Source of the DNA: JBHIER01 sp046760705 [NCBI: bacterium]
Lineage (GTDB): Bacteria > JBHIER01 > G020348925
Assembly (NCBI GenBank): GCA_046760705.1
Contig: JBHIER010000064.1
Span: forward strand, 1 to 11,200
DNA: 11,200 nt
Reading direction: 5' to 3'
The notes under the pieces were generated by a model. The model saw nothing but the letters and a program-made list of their open reading frames with translations. It was not told the DNA's origin and searched no databases. Position numbers and translations under genes: made by a program. Positions 1 through 7,833 of this stretch are shown piece by piece; position 1 is the first letter of the stretch, and each line of letters opens with the position of its first letter.

Positions 1-1
1 C

Positions 2-997
2 ACAGATGGGGATGGATTCTTAGACGGCGAAGAATTAAAAAACGGCTTTGATCCTTTGGGTCCAGGAGAAATTAAGCCAGAGGAAAAACTATCTGGCGTT
101 GATTTGGCTTTGCTTAGGGGTGAGGTTCTCGAACAACCCAAGACCCAAGAAATCGATGGCTCTTATCTTTTCTTTGGTCTGACCAAAGAAAATGAATTGC
201 TCTCCTGCAATCACCAGGATTGCACCTGGCCTAATTGCCTTTATTTAGGCGCTGTTTCAGAAATACCAGCAGAAGTAGTGCCTTATCCGCCGCCCCAGAG
301 CAGGATGTACACCTTTTGGGGCAATCAAGCAGACAGCCAGGGAATAATAGATGAGCCAGAACCCTGGTTTGCCTACAATCTCTTCTTTCATGTCTCTTCT
401 GAACCTATTTACGAGACATTTGACCTGAGAATGGTTGTTCGGGCTGATTCTGGTTTTTTCTGGACCAAGAAATTAGCTTCTTATGCTCCAGCAGGTGAAT
501 TCAATCCCACGGACTGGATTTTCCTGGGTGGTCGGGATGTTTCTGATTTTGACTTAACCGGGCTCTATGTTTTTATCCAGAAAAGGCATGGCTGTCAGGA
601 ATGCGGTTGGGGTAGATTTTCTATCCTCTGGTCAAAAATCACGGTCAAAGAATATGAAAGTTTGGACGGCTTTATCAGAACCTTTGACGGTGATGAGGTT
701 GGCTGGTCTTTAGCAGATGACTGTGATGACAATGAGGAGACGGTTTATCCAGGGGCGCCAGAGCTTTGCGATGGCAAGGACAATGACTGCGATGAGGAGA
801 TTGACGAAATACAGATGGGCGATGTTAATCAGGACTGCAGCGTTAATATAATTGATGTTGTTCTGGTAATCAGCCATATTTTGGAAGTGGTTCCATTGGA
901 TGCAGATGGTCAGGTCTTGGCTGATCTTAATCAGGATGGAGTGATCAATATCATTGATGCCGCCCTGATTGTCAGCATCATTCTTGGCTCTCCTTAG
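2..997 (+). CDS. C-terminal part of a secreted Ca-binding protein with MopE-type and dockerin-type motifs (5' partial)
   Basis: The reading frame is open through the left edge, so the true start lies outside the window. The TTG at 56 is an internal codon, not a convincing start. The first visible residues (TDGDGFLDGEELKNG) form an Asp-rich thrombospondin-type-3/EF-like Ca loop. A middle region of about 200 residues has no family I recognise. Near the C-terminus (about nt 716-810) is a MopE-type motif: DCDDNEETVYPGAPE followed by LCDGKDNDCDEEID. It is followed by two dockerin-like repeats, GDVNQDCSVNIIDVVLV and ADLNQDGVINIIDAALI, ending at TAG 995-997. These motifs are known from extracellular or surface proteins, and dockerins usually bind cohesins. 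No signal peptide can be seen because the N-terminus is missing. The gene points away from all the others, and its codon use and base composition are AT-richer, which suggests transfer or a contig join near 1000. Function beyond Ca-binding and surface attachment is not inferable. Confidence 0.85.
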   Translation, partial: TDGDGFLDGEELKNGFDPLGPGEIKPEEKLSGVDLALLRGEVLEQPKTQEIDGSYLFFGLTKENELLSCNHQDCTWPNCLYLGAVSEIPAEVVPYPPPQSRMYTFWGNQADSQGIIDEPEPWFAYNLFFHVSSEPIYETFDLRMVVRADSGFFWTKKLASYAPAGEFNPTDWIFLGGRDVSDFDLTGLYVFIQKRHGCQECGWGRFSILWSKITVKEYESLDGFIRTFDGDEVGWSLADDCDDNEETVYPGAPELCDGKDNDCDEEIDEIQMGDVNQDCSVNIIDVVLVISHILEVVPLDADGQVLADLNQDGVINIIDAALIVSIILGSP

Positions 998-1061
998 TCT
1001 TGGTGGGCGGTAACTGTTCCGGCAGCTTTCCCTTGGGGGCAGAGACACGGTTCCCTCCCCT

Positions 1062-1110
1062 GGATTGCATCCTCCGACTCGACCGGAGGATCGAGCCGGG
1101 CAATGACAAA
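1062..1110. repeat. Structured dispersed repeat, copy 1
   Basis: This 49-bp unit matches 1375-1423 at 45 of 49 positions. It folds as an outer stem ATTGC/GCAAT (1064-1068 with 1100-1104) around an inner 8-bp stem ATCCTCCG/CGGAGGAT (1069-1076 with 1084-1091). It lies in a gene-free stretch between two convergent genes. The repeat family is not one I can name. Confidence 0.75.
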
Positions 1111-1122
1111 GGGGGGGTGGTC

Positions 1123-1145
1123 ATCATCCGGCTTGACCGGATGAT
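1123..1145. repeat. Related hairpin with compensatory changes (diverged third copy)
   Basis: This is a perfect 9-bp inverted repeat, ATCATCCGG/CCGGATGAT, with a 5-nt loop. Compared with the inner stem of the copies at 1062 and 1375, a C-G pair has become A-T on both sides. The pairing is kept while the sequence changes. It could be a bidirectional transcript end or a REP-like element; there is no T-run beside it. Confidence 0.6.
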
Positions 1146-1168
1146 CCAGGGGGTTGCCCCTGCGACCG

Positions 1169-1198
1169 ATCGGGACGCACAGGCGTAAACTCTGTCCC
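1169..1198. repeat. Second short repeat family, copy 1
   Basis: The segment beginning ATCGGGACGCACAGGCGTAAA recurs at 1255-1284 with few differences (shared core ACAGGCGTAAACYCTGTCC). In this copy the hairpin is partly decayed: ACAG/CTGT remain complementary around GCGTAAACT. Confidence 0.6.
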
Positions 1199-1254
1199 TA
1201 CGACCCCTGGGCCTGTCCTGCCTCGTGGCCGTAAGTTCTCCGCTCCTGCCACCC

Positions 1255-1284
1255 ATCGGGACGGACAGGCGTAAACCCTGTCCG
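1255..1284. repeat. Second short repeat family, copy 2 (hairpin)
   Basis: This copy of the 1169 repeat carries an intact 8-bp stem CGGACAGG/CCTGTCCG (1262-1269 with 1277-1284) around a short CGTAAAC-type loop. Further along, AAGGC-TAAA-GCCTT at 1338-1351 is another small hairpin. The whole 998-1437 stretch looks like accumulated non-coding repeat DNA with no convincing ORF. Confidence 0.6.
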
Positions 1285-1374
1285 GCAGTCCCTGCGACTG
1301 CAATCGGGGCGCTGATGCCTGAGGCAGGGACCGATAAAAGGCTAAAGCCTTAAATCCGATTGGCTGGAGGAGGT

Positions 1375-1423
1375 GGATTGCATCCTCCGACTCGATCGGG
1401 GGATCGAGCCGGGCAGTGACAGA
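1375..1423. repeat. Structured dispersed repeat, copy 2
   Basis: Same unit and orientation as 1062-1110. Its inner stem (1382-1389 with 1397-1404) and outer stem (1377-1381 with 1413-1417) each differ from copy 1 by one base, giving a T-G wobble, so both helices survive. It ends 14 bp before the stop codon of the response regulator. A second fold, CTCGATC/GATCGAG, is also possible here. Confidence 0.75.
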
Positions 1424-1437
1424 AATGATACGCCATT

Positions 1438-2793
1438 TTACTCCGGATTACGTTCTTTCAGCGCCAGTTTCTTCATCTTATAGAGCAGGACGTGTCGAGG
1501 GATTTTTAGGAGCTCGGCTGCCTTCGTCTTGTTCCAACCGGTCCGCTCCAGAGCTGCGAGGACGGCCCTCTTCTCCATCTCGGCCATGGAAATACCCTCA
1601 GGGGGAATTTCAGGCACCGTCCTCCTGTGGCCTCCGGCGCGAAGGGAGGGCGGGAGAAGATCGGCTGTGATCACATCGCCCCCAGCTAAGACCGTGGCCC
1701 GCTCAATCACGTTCTCCAGCTCCCGCACGTTTCCCGGCCAATCGTACTCCGCCAGAACCCTCATGGCCCTCTCGTCTATGGTTAAGGCTTTCTCTTTCCC
1801 ATACTTATTCAAGAAATGGTCAACCAGAAGAGGAATGTCCTCCTTCCGCTCCCTCAACGGGGGCAGAAGGATGGGGATGACGCTCAACCGGTAATAGAGA
1901 TCTTCCCGGAACCTCTCCTCCTTGATCAGTCTCTCCAGGTCCTTGTTGGTGGCGGCGATGATGCGGACATCTACTCTGACCGGTGCGGAGGTGCCAACGG
2001 GCTCGAACTCCCGCTCCTGCAAAAATCGGAGGAGTTTGGCCTGGAGGTCGCCCTTCAGATCGGCCACCTCATCGAGAAATATGGTCCCGCCGTCGGCCAG
2101 TTCGAACTTGCCCTTCTTATCTTTGAGTGCTCCGGTGAAGGCCCCTCTGACGTGGCCGAAGAGCTCGCTCTCCATCAGATTGTCCGGGATGGAGGCGCAG
2201 TTGATGGGCGTAAAACGGTGCTCGCTCCTGGGGCTGGTGTAATGGATGGCCCGGGCAATGAGCTCCTTGCCCGTGCCGCTCTCGCCTAAGAGAAGAACCG
2301 TGGCGTCGCTCCCGGCCACCCGGCTGGCCAGCCCGAAGACCTCCTCCATTCTGGCGCTTCGCCCCACGATGTTGTCGAACCGATACCGGTCGGTCAGCTC
2401 TGTCCGCAGGCGAATATTCTCCGAGAGCAACTCCCTCATCCTGATCGCCTTCTCCATGGTGAAGCGGAGCTGCTCGTGGCTGAAGGGCTTGGTGATATAA
2501 TCGGCCGCCCCCAGGCGGCAGGCCTCAACAGCGCTCTCCACCGTGCCGTAAGCGGTGATGAAGATGACGATGGCCTCTCGGTTGAGCCGCTTGACTTCTT
2601 TCAAGACACCCATGCCGTCGAGCCCAGGCATCATCAAGTCGGTCAGAACGATGTCGAAAGAGCCTCTTTTGAAGAGCTCGAGCCCCCGCTCTCCGTCGTG
2701 GGCCGTTGTCACCTGATGGCCGTCCTCGGTCAGCATGTGCTCCAGAACACGGCTCAGACTCCTGTCGTCGTCGATGACTAAGACGTTTCCCAT
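1438..2793 (-). CDS. Sigma-54-dependent response regulator, NtrC/ZraR type (REC-AAA+-Fis HTH)
   Basis: The 451-residue protein has the full family layout. The receiver domain covers about 3-120, with acidic pocket D8-D10, phospho-acceptor D52, T80 and K102. The AAA+ domain covers about 142-375, with Walker A GESGTGKE at 170-177, the sigma-54 contact loop GAFTGA at 217-222 and Walker B IFLDE ending at D241-E242. A Fis-type helix-turn-helix (NKTKAAELLKIPRHVLLYKM) lies near the C-terminus. When phosphorylated it should oligomerise at upstream sites and open sigma-54 promoters. Its start overlaps the 3' end of the kinase gene by 16 bp, so the two form a cognate pair. A GGAGGGG lies about 14 nt before the ATG, rather far, so translational coupling is likely. 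Target genes are not visible in the window. Subfamily (ZraR, AtoC, HydG-like) cannot be fixed by eye. Confidence 0.95.
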   Translation of the reverse strand: MGNVLVIDDDRSLSRVLEHMLTEDGHQVTTAHDGERGLELFKRGSFDIVLTDLMMPGLDGMGVLKEVKRLNREAIVIFITAYGTVESAVEACRLGAADYITKPFSHEQLRFTMEKAIRMRELLSENIRLRTELTDRYRFDNIVGRSARMEEVFGLASRVAGSDATVLLLGESGTGKELIARAIHYTSPRSEHRFTPINCASIPDNLMESELFGHVRGAFTGALKDKKGKFELADGGTIFLDEVADLKGDLQAKLLRFLQEREFEPVGTSAPVRVDVRIIAATNKDLERLIKEERFREDLYYRLSVIPILLPPLRERKEDIPLLVDHFLNKYGKEKALTIDERAMRVLAEYDWPGNVRELENVIERATVLAGGDVITADLLPPSLRAGGHRRTVPEIPPEGISMAEMEKRAVLAALERTGWNKTKAAELLKIPRHVLLYKMKKLALKERNPE

Positions 2794-3932
2794 AGATTTG
2801 TGCGTTTCCCCTCCGCGCAGGGAATGGTGACGGTGACGGTGGTGCCGACCCCCTCCTTGCTCTTCAATCTAATCCCTCCCCGGAGTTGCTGAACGGCGCG
2901 CTTGGCGATGGCCAGTCCCAGACCTGTCCCTTCATCCTTGGTGGTGTAGAACGGTTTGAAGACATTCTCGATCTCCGACTCACAGATCCCCCTGCCAGTA
3001 TCGGAAATGGTCACCGAGGCGAAGGTCTGACTGGTGGTTTCATCTCCCGGGGCGCCTTCTTTCAAAGATGGGGAGATGACGACGCGGCCACCGCCCTCAA
3101 TCGAGGCCATACCATTCAGCAGAACATTGAGCAGCACCTGGCGCAGCAGGTTTTCGTCGGTGAAGACAGTGATGGTCTCGGCCGGCCTGACCACAATCAG
3201 TTCGATCTTCTCTTTGCGGGCCTTTGCGGAGACCAGATCGACCACGGATTGGACCACGTCGCTCAGGTCAAAGTCGGCCATCCTCTGGCGCTTCGGCTTG
3301 GCCAGACCGAGGTAGCTCTCCACCACCTCGTTCAGCCGGTTGACCTCCTTCACCAAGATCTGAAAAAACTCCGCCTGCTTGCTCCCGGGCGGGTACTCCT
3401 TCCTCAAGATGTCGACCGTACCCCGGATGGAGCCGAGGGGATTTCTCACCTCATGGGCCAGGCTGGCGCTCAACTCCCCCAAGACAGCCAACCGGTCAGA
3501 GGTGCGCAGCTGGTCCTCCATGTCCAGGAGTCTTTCGGTCTGCTCAGTCAGTTGTTCGTACGAGCGCTCCAGCTCCCGAGCCGCCTGTTGGTACCTGTTC
3601 CTCTGCTCCCTCACCCGCTGAACCATGAGCCCGGTCATCGAGCCCACCACGTTGAACATCACAATCTCCAAAAATCGGCTGAGGTTCTGCAACCCCCCGC
3701 CCCATTGAAAGATCACGTGGGGCAAGTAGATGAGACTGATGGTCCCCGAGGCGACGATCCCACCCTTCAGGCCATACCAGAAGGCGGCCAGAATGATGGG
3801 GACGTAATAGGATCGGGCGTAAATGGCGTGGAAGTGAGGGTATCTGATACTGGTGAAGTAGTGAAGAAAAGATATGGCCACGATCAGGAGTGCGACTACA
3901 AAGAATCGCTTTCCTTCAACATCCAATTTCAT
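2778..3932 (-). CDS. Membrane sensor histidine kinase, partner of the downstream NtrC-type regulator
   Basis: The 384-residue protein has about three or four hydrophobic segments in the first 105 residues (about 10-30, 42-75, 84-105), a coiled-coil linker (about 106-145), a dimerisation/phospho-acceptor helix with H160 in SLAHEVRNPLGSIRG, and a GHKL ATPase domain. The ATPase domain shows the N box with N273 in LLNVLLNGMASI, G1 DTGRGI (311-316), F box FKPFYTTK and G2 GTGLGL (335-340). There is no PAS or large periplasmic domain, so the signal is probably sensed within or near the membrane. The start has AGAGGAG 7-8 nt upstream. It is expected to autophosphorylate and pass the phosphate to D52 of the regulator with which it overlaps by 16 bp. 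The signal is unknown. Confidence 0.95.
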   Translation of the reverse strand: MKLDVEGKRFFVVALLIVAISFLHYFTSIRYPHFHAIYARSYYVPIILAAFWYGLKGGIVASGTISLIYLPHVIFQWGGGLQNLSRFLEIVMFNVVGSMTGLMVQRVREQRNRYQQAARELERSYEQLTEQTERLLDMEDQLRTSDRLAVLGELSASLAHEVRNPLGSIRGTVDILRKEYPPGSKQAEFFQILVKEVNRLNEVVESYLGLAKPKRQRMADFDLSDVVQSVVDLVSAKARKEKIELIVVRPAETITVFTDENLLRQVLLNVLLNGMASIEGGGRVVISPSLKEGAPGDETTSQTFASVTISDTGRGICESEIENVFKPFYTTKDEGTGLGLAIAKRAVQQLRGGIRLKSKEGVGTTVTVTIPCAEGKRTNLWETS

Positions 3933-4021
3933 CCGAGATCTCCTCTGCTCGAGCGTTCAGCGTCAAGACCGATTGTAAACTGTCAGTCGGACGGTGGTCC
4001 TCCCATTTCAGGACGTGTCAG

Positions 4022-4050
4022 AACTTACATCGTTTCTGTTAGAAAGTCAA
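4022..4050 (-). promoter_or_regulatory. Possible sigma-70 promoter for the kinase/regulator operon
   Basis: In the 135-bp gap before the kinase gene, read on the minus strand, TTGACT (4045-4050) is followed after 17 nt by TAAGTT (4022-4027). The -35 matches 5 of 6 consensus bases; the -10 matches only 3. It would give a leader of about 80 nt. Cotranscription from the upstream membrane-protein gene is an alternative. Confidence 0.35.
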
Positions 4051-4067
4051 GCGTTTTCGAGGGCTTC

Positions 4068-6368
4068 TCATCCTGTCCCTCTTCGGGGTAGGAGGGCCTC
4101 TGGGAGAAGTAGGATGAGGGCGAAAAGGCTCAGAGATGAGAGAACAATGCACGTGTTCCAGATGCCCAGCACCGGAATGAGAAGGGACCCGGCGGTGAGG
4201 GCTCCGAGACTTGAACCCAGCACATCGATGCCGTAGGTGATGGCGCCGGCGTGCCCGAGCCGCCCGGTGCGTTTGATGCAGAGCTTGTTGGCCAGAGGAA
4301 ACTGCACCCCCCCCAAGAACCCACCCGCACCGATGAGCAGAGGAAACAGAATTTCTGTGGACAGAAAGACTGCGGTGTGCCTGCTCAGTTCGGAAAGCCC
4401 TTTAAAGATAACAATCAAAAGGAGAGGGTAGACACACAGAGCCCCCTGTATCTTCAGAAAACTGAGATAGGATATCTCTCTGCGCTCGATGCGCCTGGTC
4501 ATCCATCCGCCCCCTAAGGTGAGACCGACCATGAAGCCCATCAGGATGATGCCCACCCTGGAGTAGACGAAGCCGTACAGAACCTGGAAGGCGACGAGGA
4601 GGACCACCTCGAAGATGATCTCTAAAGCCCCGGTCGTTCCCACGGCCACAAGAAGAGCGGCCCGGCGCAAGAGCGCAGATCGGAAGGCCCAGAAAAAGAG
4701 CAGAAGGGTGAGTGCGCCGAAGGGAACGAGAATCCGGCCCGGAGTCAATCCGGCGAAACTGCGGACGATAGAAGGCAAGGGCGACCGGAAATGGGTGGTC
4801 CACTGAACCATATCGTAAAAGTAGCTGATGGGATAAAAGTCGGTGTTCACTCTAACATTTCTCGCCTCCGCAATACGGTCGTTGAGGTAGTCGACCCGGT
4901 CGCCCACCAAGCGGAAAGGCAGATAGTATTCGCGGATGAACTCTGTTTCGATGGATCGCTCCCTCAGACGATCTAATAATAGGTCCGGGTCGTAGGTGAG
5001 CACACCCTTCTTCAGACAGGCCAGAAAGACGTTGGTGTTTCCTGGGAGGATCTTCACCTCAGCAAAGACCTGGCTGAGAGTCCGGTTGAAGCTGGCCAAA
5101 AGCTGCTGAAGATCGGCGCTGATGTAATTTTCAGCGGATGTTATGCGAAAGGAGATGATCCCCTCATCGGCCAGAATCCGCTTGGCCTCCCGGTAGAACT
5201 CAACAGTATAGAACCTGTTCAGTTGGGCAGTGAACGGTTCAGGGAGGTTGACAATGATGACATCATATCTCTGCGTCGTCCGCTTTACGTAGAGACGGCC
5301 GTCGAGGTGGTGCACCGTCACCCTGGGACCCTCCAGCCTCAGTTCCTCTCGGGAGAGATACCTGTTGGCCATAACAATAATGAGGGGATCCAACTCCACG
5401 TAAGTGACCCGATCTACAGGATGCTTCAGCACCTCTGCCAGGGAACCGCTCACTCCGCCGCCGATGAGCAACACTCGTCTGGGACTGGGATGTTCTAAGA
5501 GGGCGAAATGGACCGACTCTTCTGAGGAGAAGCGGTCTGGAGAGGCGAACATCAGCAGGCCGTTTTCGAAGAAATTCCGCTGGCTTCCCCGCTCGTTCAC
5601 AGTGACGTTCCCGTAGACCGAATCTTTTGAGGAGAGCACCTCGAATCCGGGCCACTGCCAGCCGATTGAAAGCCGCTGAATGCTATCGACACCCTTTAGC
5701 CCGAGGAGAAGGTCGGCCGCCAGCATGAGCATCAAGACCAAGGCGAGCGCCTTCCTCTTAAAGTACGCTCTGCAAAGGGCAATGGAGAGGGCAGAGAGAA
5801 GGTTGAGGGTACTCACCAACCAGGCGATCTGAAAAGGGTGGGCGAAACGGATCAAAAGATAGCTGAAGAGCGCGCCACCCAAGGTTGCGCCCACGGCTTC
5901 GTAAACATAGATGCGTCCGATGTGAGCAGCGGCCCTTTGGGCATCCGGGGGGAAGAGCCGACAGCTCAGGGCGAAGAGAAACCCGAGCACCAAACAGAGC
6001 GGGGCCAACAGGAGAAAGGAGATGTAAACCATCGGGAAGAGGCCGATGATCTCCCCCGGGGAGACGCCTAAGGCCAGCTTCGAGACCCTGGCCAGCACAA
6101 TGGACAGGGGTAAGAAGAGGACCAGGAAAAGTTGGTTCAGGACGAATACCCTCAGCTTATTCCTGATCTTTTGGACCAACCTTCCGACCAGAAGGCTGCC
6201 CACCCCCACCCAGAAGAGCCAGCAGGCCAAAATGACCCCCATGGAGGCCTCGTTCCCATAAAAGGCCACCAACAGCTCGCGCATCAGGACCACCTGCCCG
6301 ATCATGGAGGTGAACCCCATCAGAACCCAGGCAATGGCCAGCCTCTGCTCCACCCTGCTCCTCTTCAT
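4068..6368 (-). CDS. Fused multi-pass membrane protein with a spermidine-synthase-like Rossmann domain
   Basis: The 766-residue protein has three parts. An N-terminal block of about seven hydrophobic helices spans residues 10-223. A soluble domain spans about 240-520. A C-terminal block of about seven or eight helices spans 545-758. The middle part shows the nucleotide-binding signature of the spermidine-synthase superfamily: LLIGGGVSGSL (301-310), the acidic ELDP (325-328), LDGR (355-358) and YDVIIVNLPEPFTAQLNRFY (368-387). In true aminopropyltransferases the equivalent of VNLPEP carries two Asp (D-x-x-D-P), one of which deprotonates the substrate. Here they are N374 and E377, so polyamine synthesis is doubtful. 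The family is annotated as fused MFS/spermidine synthase; its function is unknown. ATG 6366-6368 has GGAGG 13 nt upstream, a weak spacing, but an in-frame stop lies at about 6401. It precedes the kinase gene by 135 bp. Confidence 0.9.
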   Translation of the reverse strand: MKRSRVEQRLAIAWVLMGFTSMIGQVVLMRELLVAFYGNEASMGVILACWLFWVGVGSLLVGRLVQKIRNKLRVFVLNQLFLVLFLPLSIVLARVSKLALGVSPGEIIGLFPMVYISFLLLAPLCLVLGFLFALSCRLFPPDAQRAAAHIGRIYVYEAVGATLGGALFSYLLIRFAHPFQIAWLVSTLNLLSALSIALCRAYFKRKALALVLMLMLAADLLLGLKGVDSIQRLSIGWQWPGFEVLSSKDSVYGNVTVNERGSQRNFFENGLLMFASPDRFSSEESVHFALLEHPSPRRVLLIGGGVSGSLAEVLKHPVDRVTYVELDPLIIVMANRYLSREELRLEGPRVTVHHLDGRLYVKRTTQRYDVIIVNLPEPFTAQLNRFYTVEFYREAKRILADEGIISFRITSAENYISADLQQLLASFNRTLSQVFAEVKILPGNTNVFLACLKKGVLTYDPDLLLDRLRERSIETEFIREYYLPFRLVGDRVDYLNDRIAEARNVRVNTDFYPISYFYDMVQWTTHFRSPLPSIVRSFAGLTPGRILVPFGALTLLLFFWAFRSALLRRAALLVAVGTTGALEIIFEVVLLVAFQVLYGFVYSRVGIILMGFMVGLTLGGGWMTRRIERREISYLSFLKIQGALCVYPLLLIVIFKGLSELSRHTAVFLSTEILFPLLIGAGGFLGGVQFPLANKLCIKRTGRLGHAGAITYGIDVLGSSLGALTAGSLLIPVLGIWNTCIVLSSLSLFALILLLPEALLPRRGTG

Positions 6369-6649
6369 GTCTCTGGCTGCGCCTCCGCTCGACAGGGACT
6401 ATCCGGCGGGCACCCGTAACATTCGCGCCCACCTGTGTGCGTGCTCACGCTCAGGCAGGCAATCGGCGGCACCACGTTCGGACAGAGGCTCATCCCCAGA
6501 CCTCCGAGAGCATCCCTGCCGAACCACTATCATCTCAGAACAGATTTTTATCCCCTATGGTATTGGTAACCAGATCTTTGTTTTTGGGAAAACATTTTTG
6601 GTGTCCCTTCATTACAAGTTCGGAGAGATGCTCGGGACAAGGGTGACGG

Positions 6650-6760
6650 TCACGAAGCCCGTATCAGGGGGACCAACTCAGCCACCTCCGGGATGAGGTT
6701 ATCGGTCCCATCGTATCTGCAGTTGACCCCGGCCAGACATGCGCTGACCACATACTTCAT
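6650..6760 (-). pseudogene. Frameshifted, truncated DUF523 (TudS-like Fe-S desulfidase) remnant
   Basis: A short ORF, too small to stand out by length, starts at ATG 6758-6760 with GGAGG 7 nt upstream. It encodes 36 residues that begin MKYVVSACLAGVNCRYDG, the N-terminal signature of DUF523/YbbK proteins. These are normally about 150 residues, and some are [4Fe-4S] 2-thiouracil desulfidases. It ends early at TGA 6650-6652. In the +1 frame the sequence continues with RDRHPCPEHLSEL at about codon 41, where intact members have a CPEQLGGL motif. A frameshift near codon 32 is therefore likely. That frame runs to a stop at 6535-6537 without the usual PTPR that follows, so the gene is degraded further. 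A short real peptide is possible but less likely. Confidence 0.7.
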
Positions 6761-6801
6761 ATCGGTTCCTCCATTCGCCATATTTTTGATCCTGAGGGTA
6801 C

Positions 6802-6830
6802 AAAAGAAAACCCCACTCGAAGGTGGGGTT
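6802..6830 (-). terminator. Rho-independent terminator of the M23 peptidase gene
   Basis: On the minus strand a perfect 8-bp stem AACCCCAC/GTGGGGTT (6809-6816 with 6823-6830) with a 6-nt loop is followed by a TTTTCTTTT tract. It lies 29 bp after the stop codon of the peptidase gene and directly before the DUF523 remnant. Confidence 0.85.
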
Positions 6831-6858
6831 GCTTGCCCGGTCCCAATCGCTATCCGTT

Positions 6859-7782
6859 TCAGTCGACGACTTCGTCGGCGTAAAAATAGTTCAGCGGGTT
6901 TTGGTGCCGTCCGTTCAATTTCACCTCATAATGCAAGTGAGAGCTGGTGGACCGGCCGGTGTTGCCCATCAGGGCGATTTTCTGGCCCCGTTCCACCTTC
7001 TGCCCCTTCGTCACCAAGCTCTTCTGGACGTGGCCGTAGCGCGTCTCGAAACCGTATCCGTGGTCGATGACGAGCAGCCGCCCGAAGTTTTTGTCGTAAC
7101 CGTAATATTTGACTGTACCGGCGGCCGTGGCGTATATCGAAGTCCCCCTTTTGTTGGCAATATCAACGCCCTTGTGGAACTGGCGTCGACCTGTAAAAGG
7201 GTCACGACGCCGCCCGAAATAGGAGCTGAACCATCCTGCGGTGGGCATGATGGTGGGCGTATGGTTCAGGACGTCCTTCTGCTCTCTGAGCTTGCTTTCG
7301 ATCTCGCCAAAACTGGACTTGAGCAGAGCCGCCTCACGCAACAGTCGGTCGATATTCACCCCCATCGAAGCGGGAAGCCCGGCGGGGTCCGTAAGGTCAA
7401 AAGCAAGCTCATCGTAGGAGAGGGCCGCTCCCCCCACCCCAACCATCCGCGTCTCCTCATCAATTGCGGGCAAATCGGCCAGCAACCTCAACGCCCTGCC
7501 CTGTTCGGCCAGAAAATCGATCTCCGACATCAGACTATCCACTTTCGAGCCCATCCCCTCGATCTTTCTGGCCAAAAGACCGTTCTCCATTTCCAACCGC
7601 TCGAGATTCGACTTCTCCACAGCCTTCCAATAGGAGCCCCACATAAAAAAGACGAAGAGCCCAACCCAGAGGGCGCATACGAAGATGAAGAGAGGTACAA
7701 AAAACGCGGGCAGACTGATCACCCGAACCTTCGAGCTGTTCTGATCTGGAATGACCATCAGAGTAAGCACTTTCCTAAGCAT
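6859..7782 (-). CDS. Membrane-anchored M23 (LytM/MepM-like) peptidoglycan endopeptidase
   Basis: The protein is 307 residues from the ATG at 7780-7782, which has AGGAGG 3 nt upstream. The frame is open for 33 more codons upstream, but that part has no ribosome site and runs into promoter-like AT-rich DNA. A short cytoplasmic N-terminus is followed by one membrane helix (about 23-47), a charged coiled-coil-like stretch (about 50-100 and 145-170) and a C-terminal M23 domain (about 185-300). The zinc and catalytic residues are present: HKGVD (H203, D207), H251 in YGH, and HLH (H282, H284). It should be active, unlike NlpD/EnvC-type proteins that have lost these residues. Its likely role is cutting peptide cross-links in the periplasm. 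It has its own terminator. It lies 148 bp after the HU-family gene, and a link between the two is not evident. Confidence 0.93.
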   Translation of the reverse strand: MLRKVLTLMVIPDQNSSKVRVISLPAFFVPLFIFVCALWVGLFVFFMWGSYWKAVEKSNLERLEMENGLLARKIEGMGSKVDSLMSEIDFLAEQGRALRLLADLPAIDEETRMVGVGGAALSYDELAFDLTDPAGLPASMGVNIDRLLREAALLKSSFGEIESKLREQKDVLNHTPTIMPTAGWFSSYFGRRRDPFTGRRQFHKGVDIANKRGTSIYATAAGTVKYYGYDKNFGRLLVIDHGYGFETRYGHVQKSLVTKGQKVERGQKIALMGNTGRSTSSHLHYEVKLNGRHQNPLNYFYADEVVD

Positions 7783-7833
7783 GACCCTCCTCTGTTCGGT
7801 TACGGCGTTCCACAGGAACAACAGTCCCAAAGA

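Noticed and set aside
1000-1188. Short ORFs on both strands across the repeat stretch
   Set aside because: They run through hairpin repeats, have no ribosome site and no protein-like pattern.
2886-4091. Plus-strand ORF of 401 codons opposite the histidine kinase gene
   Set aside because: Antisense shadow of a gene with complete kinase motifs; the translated product is low-complexity and His/Gln/Pro-rich.
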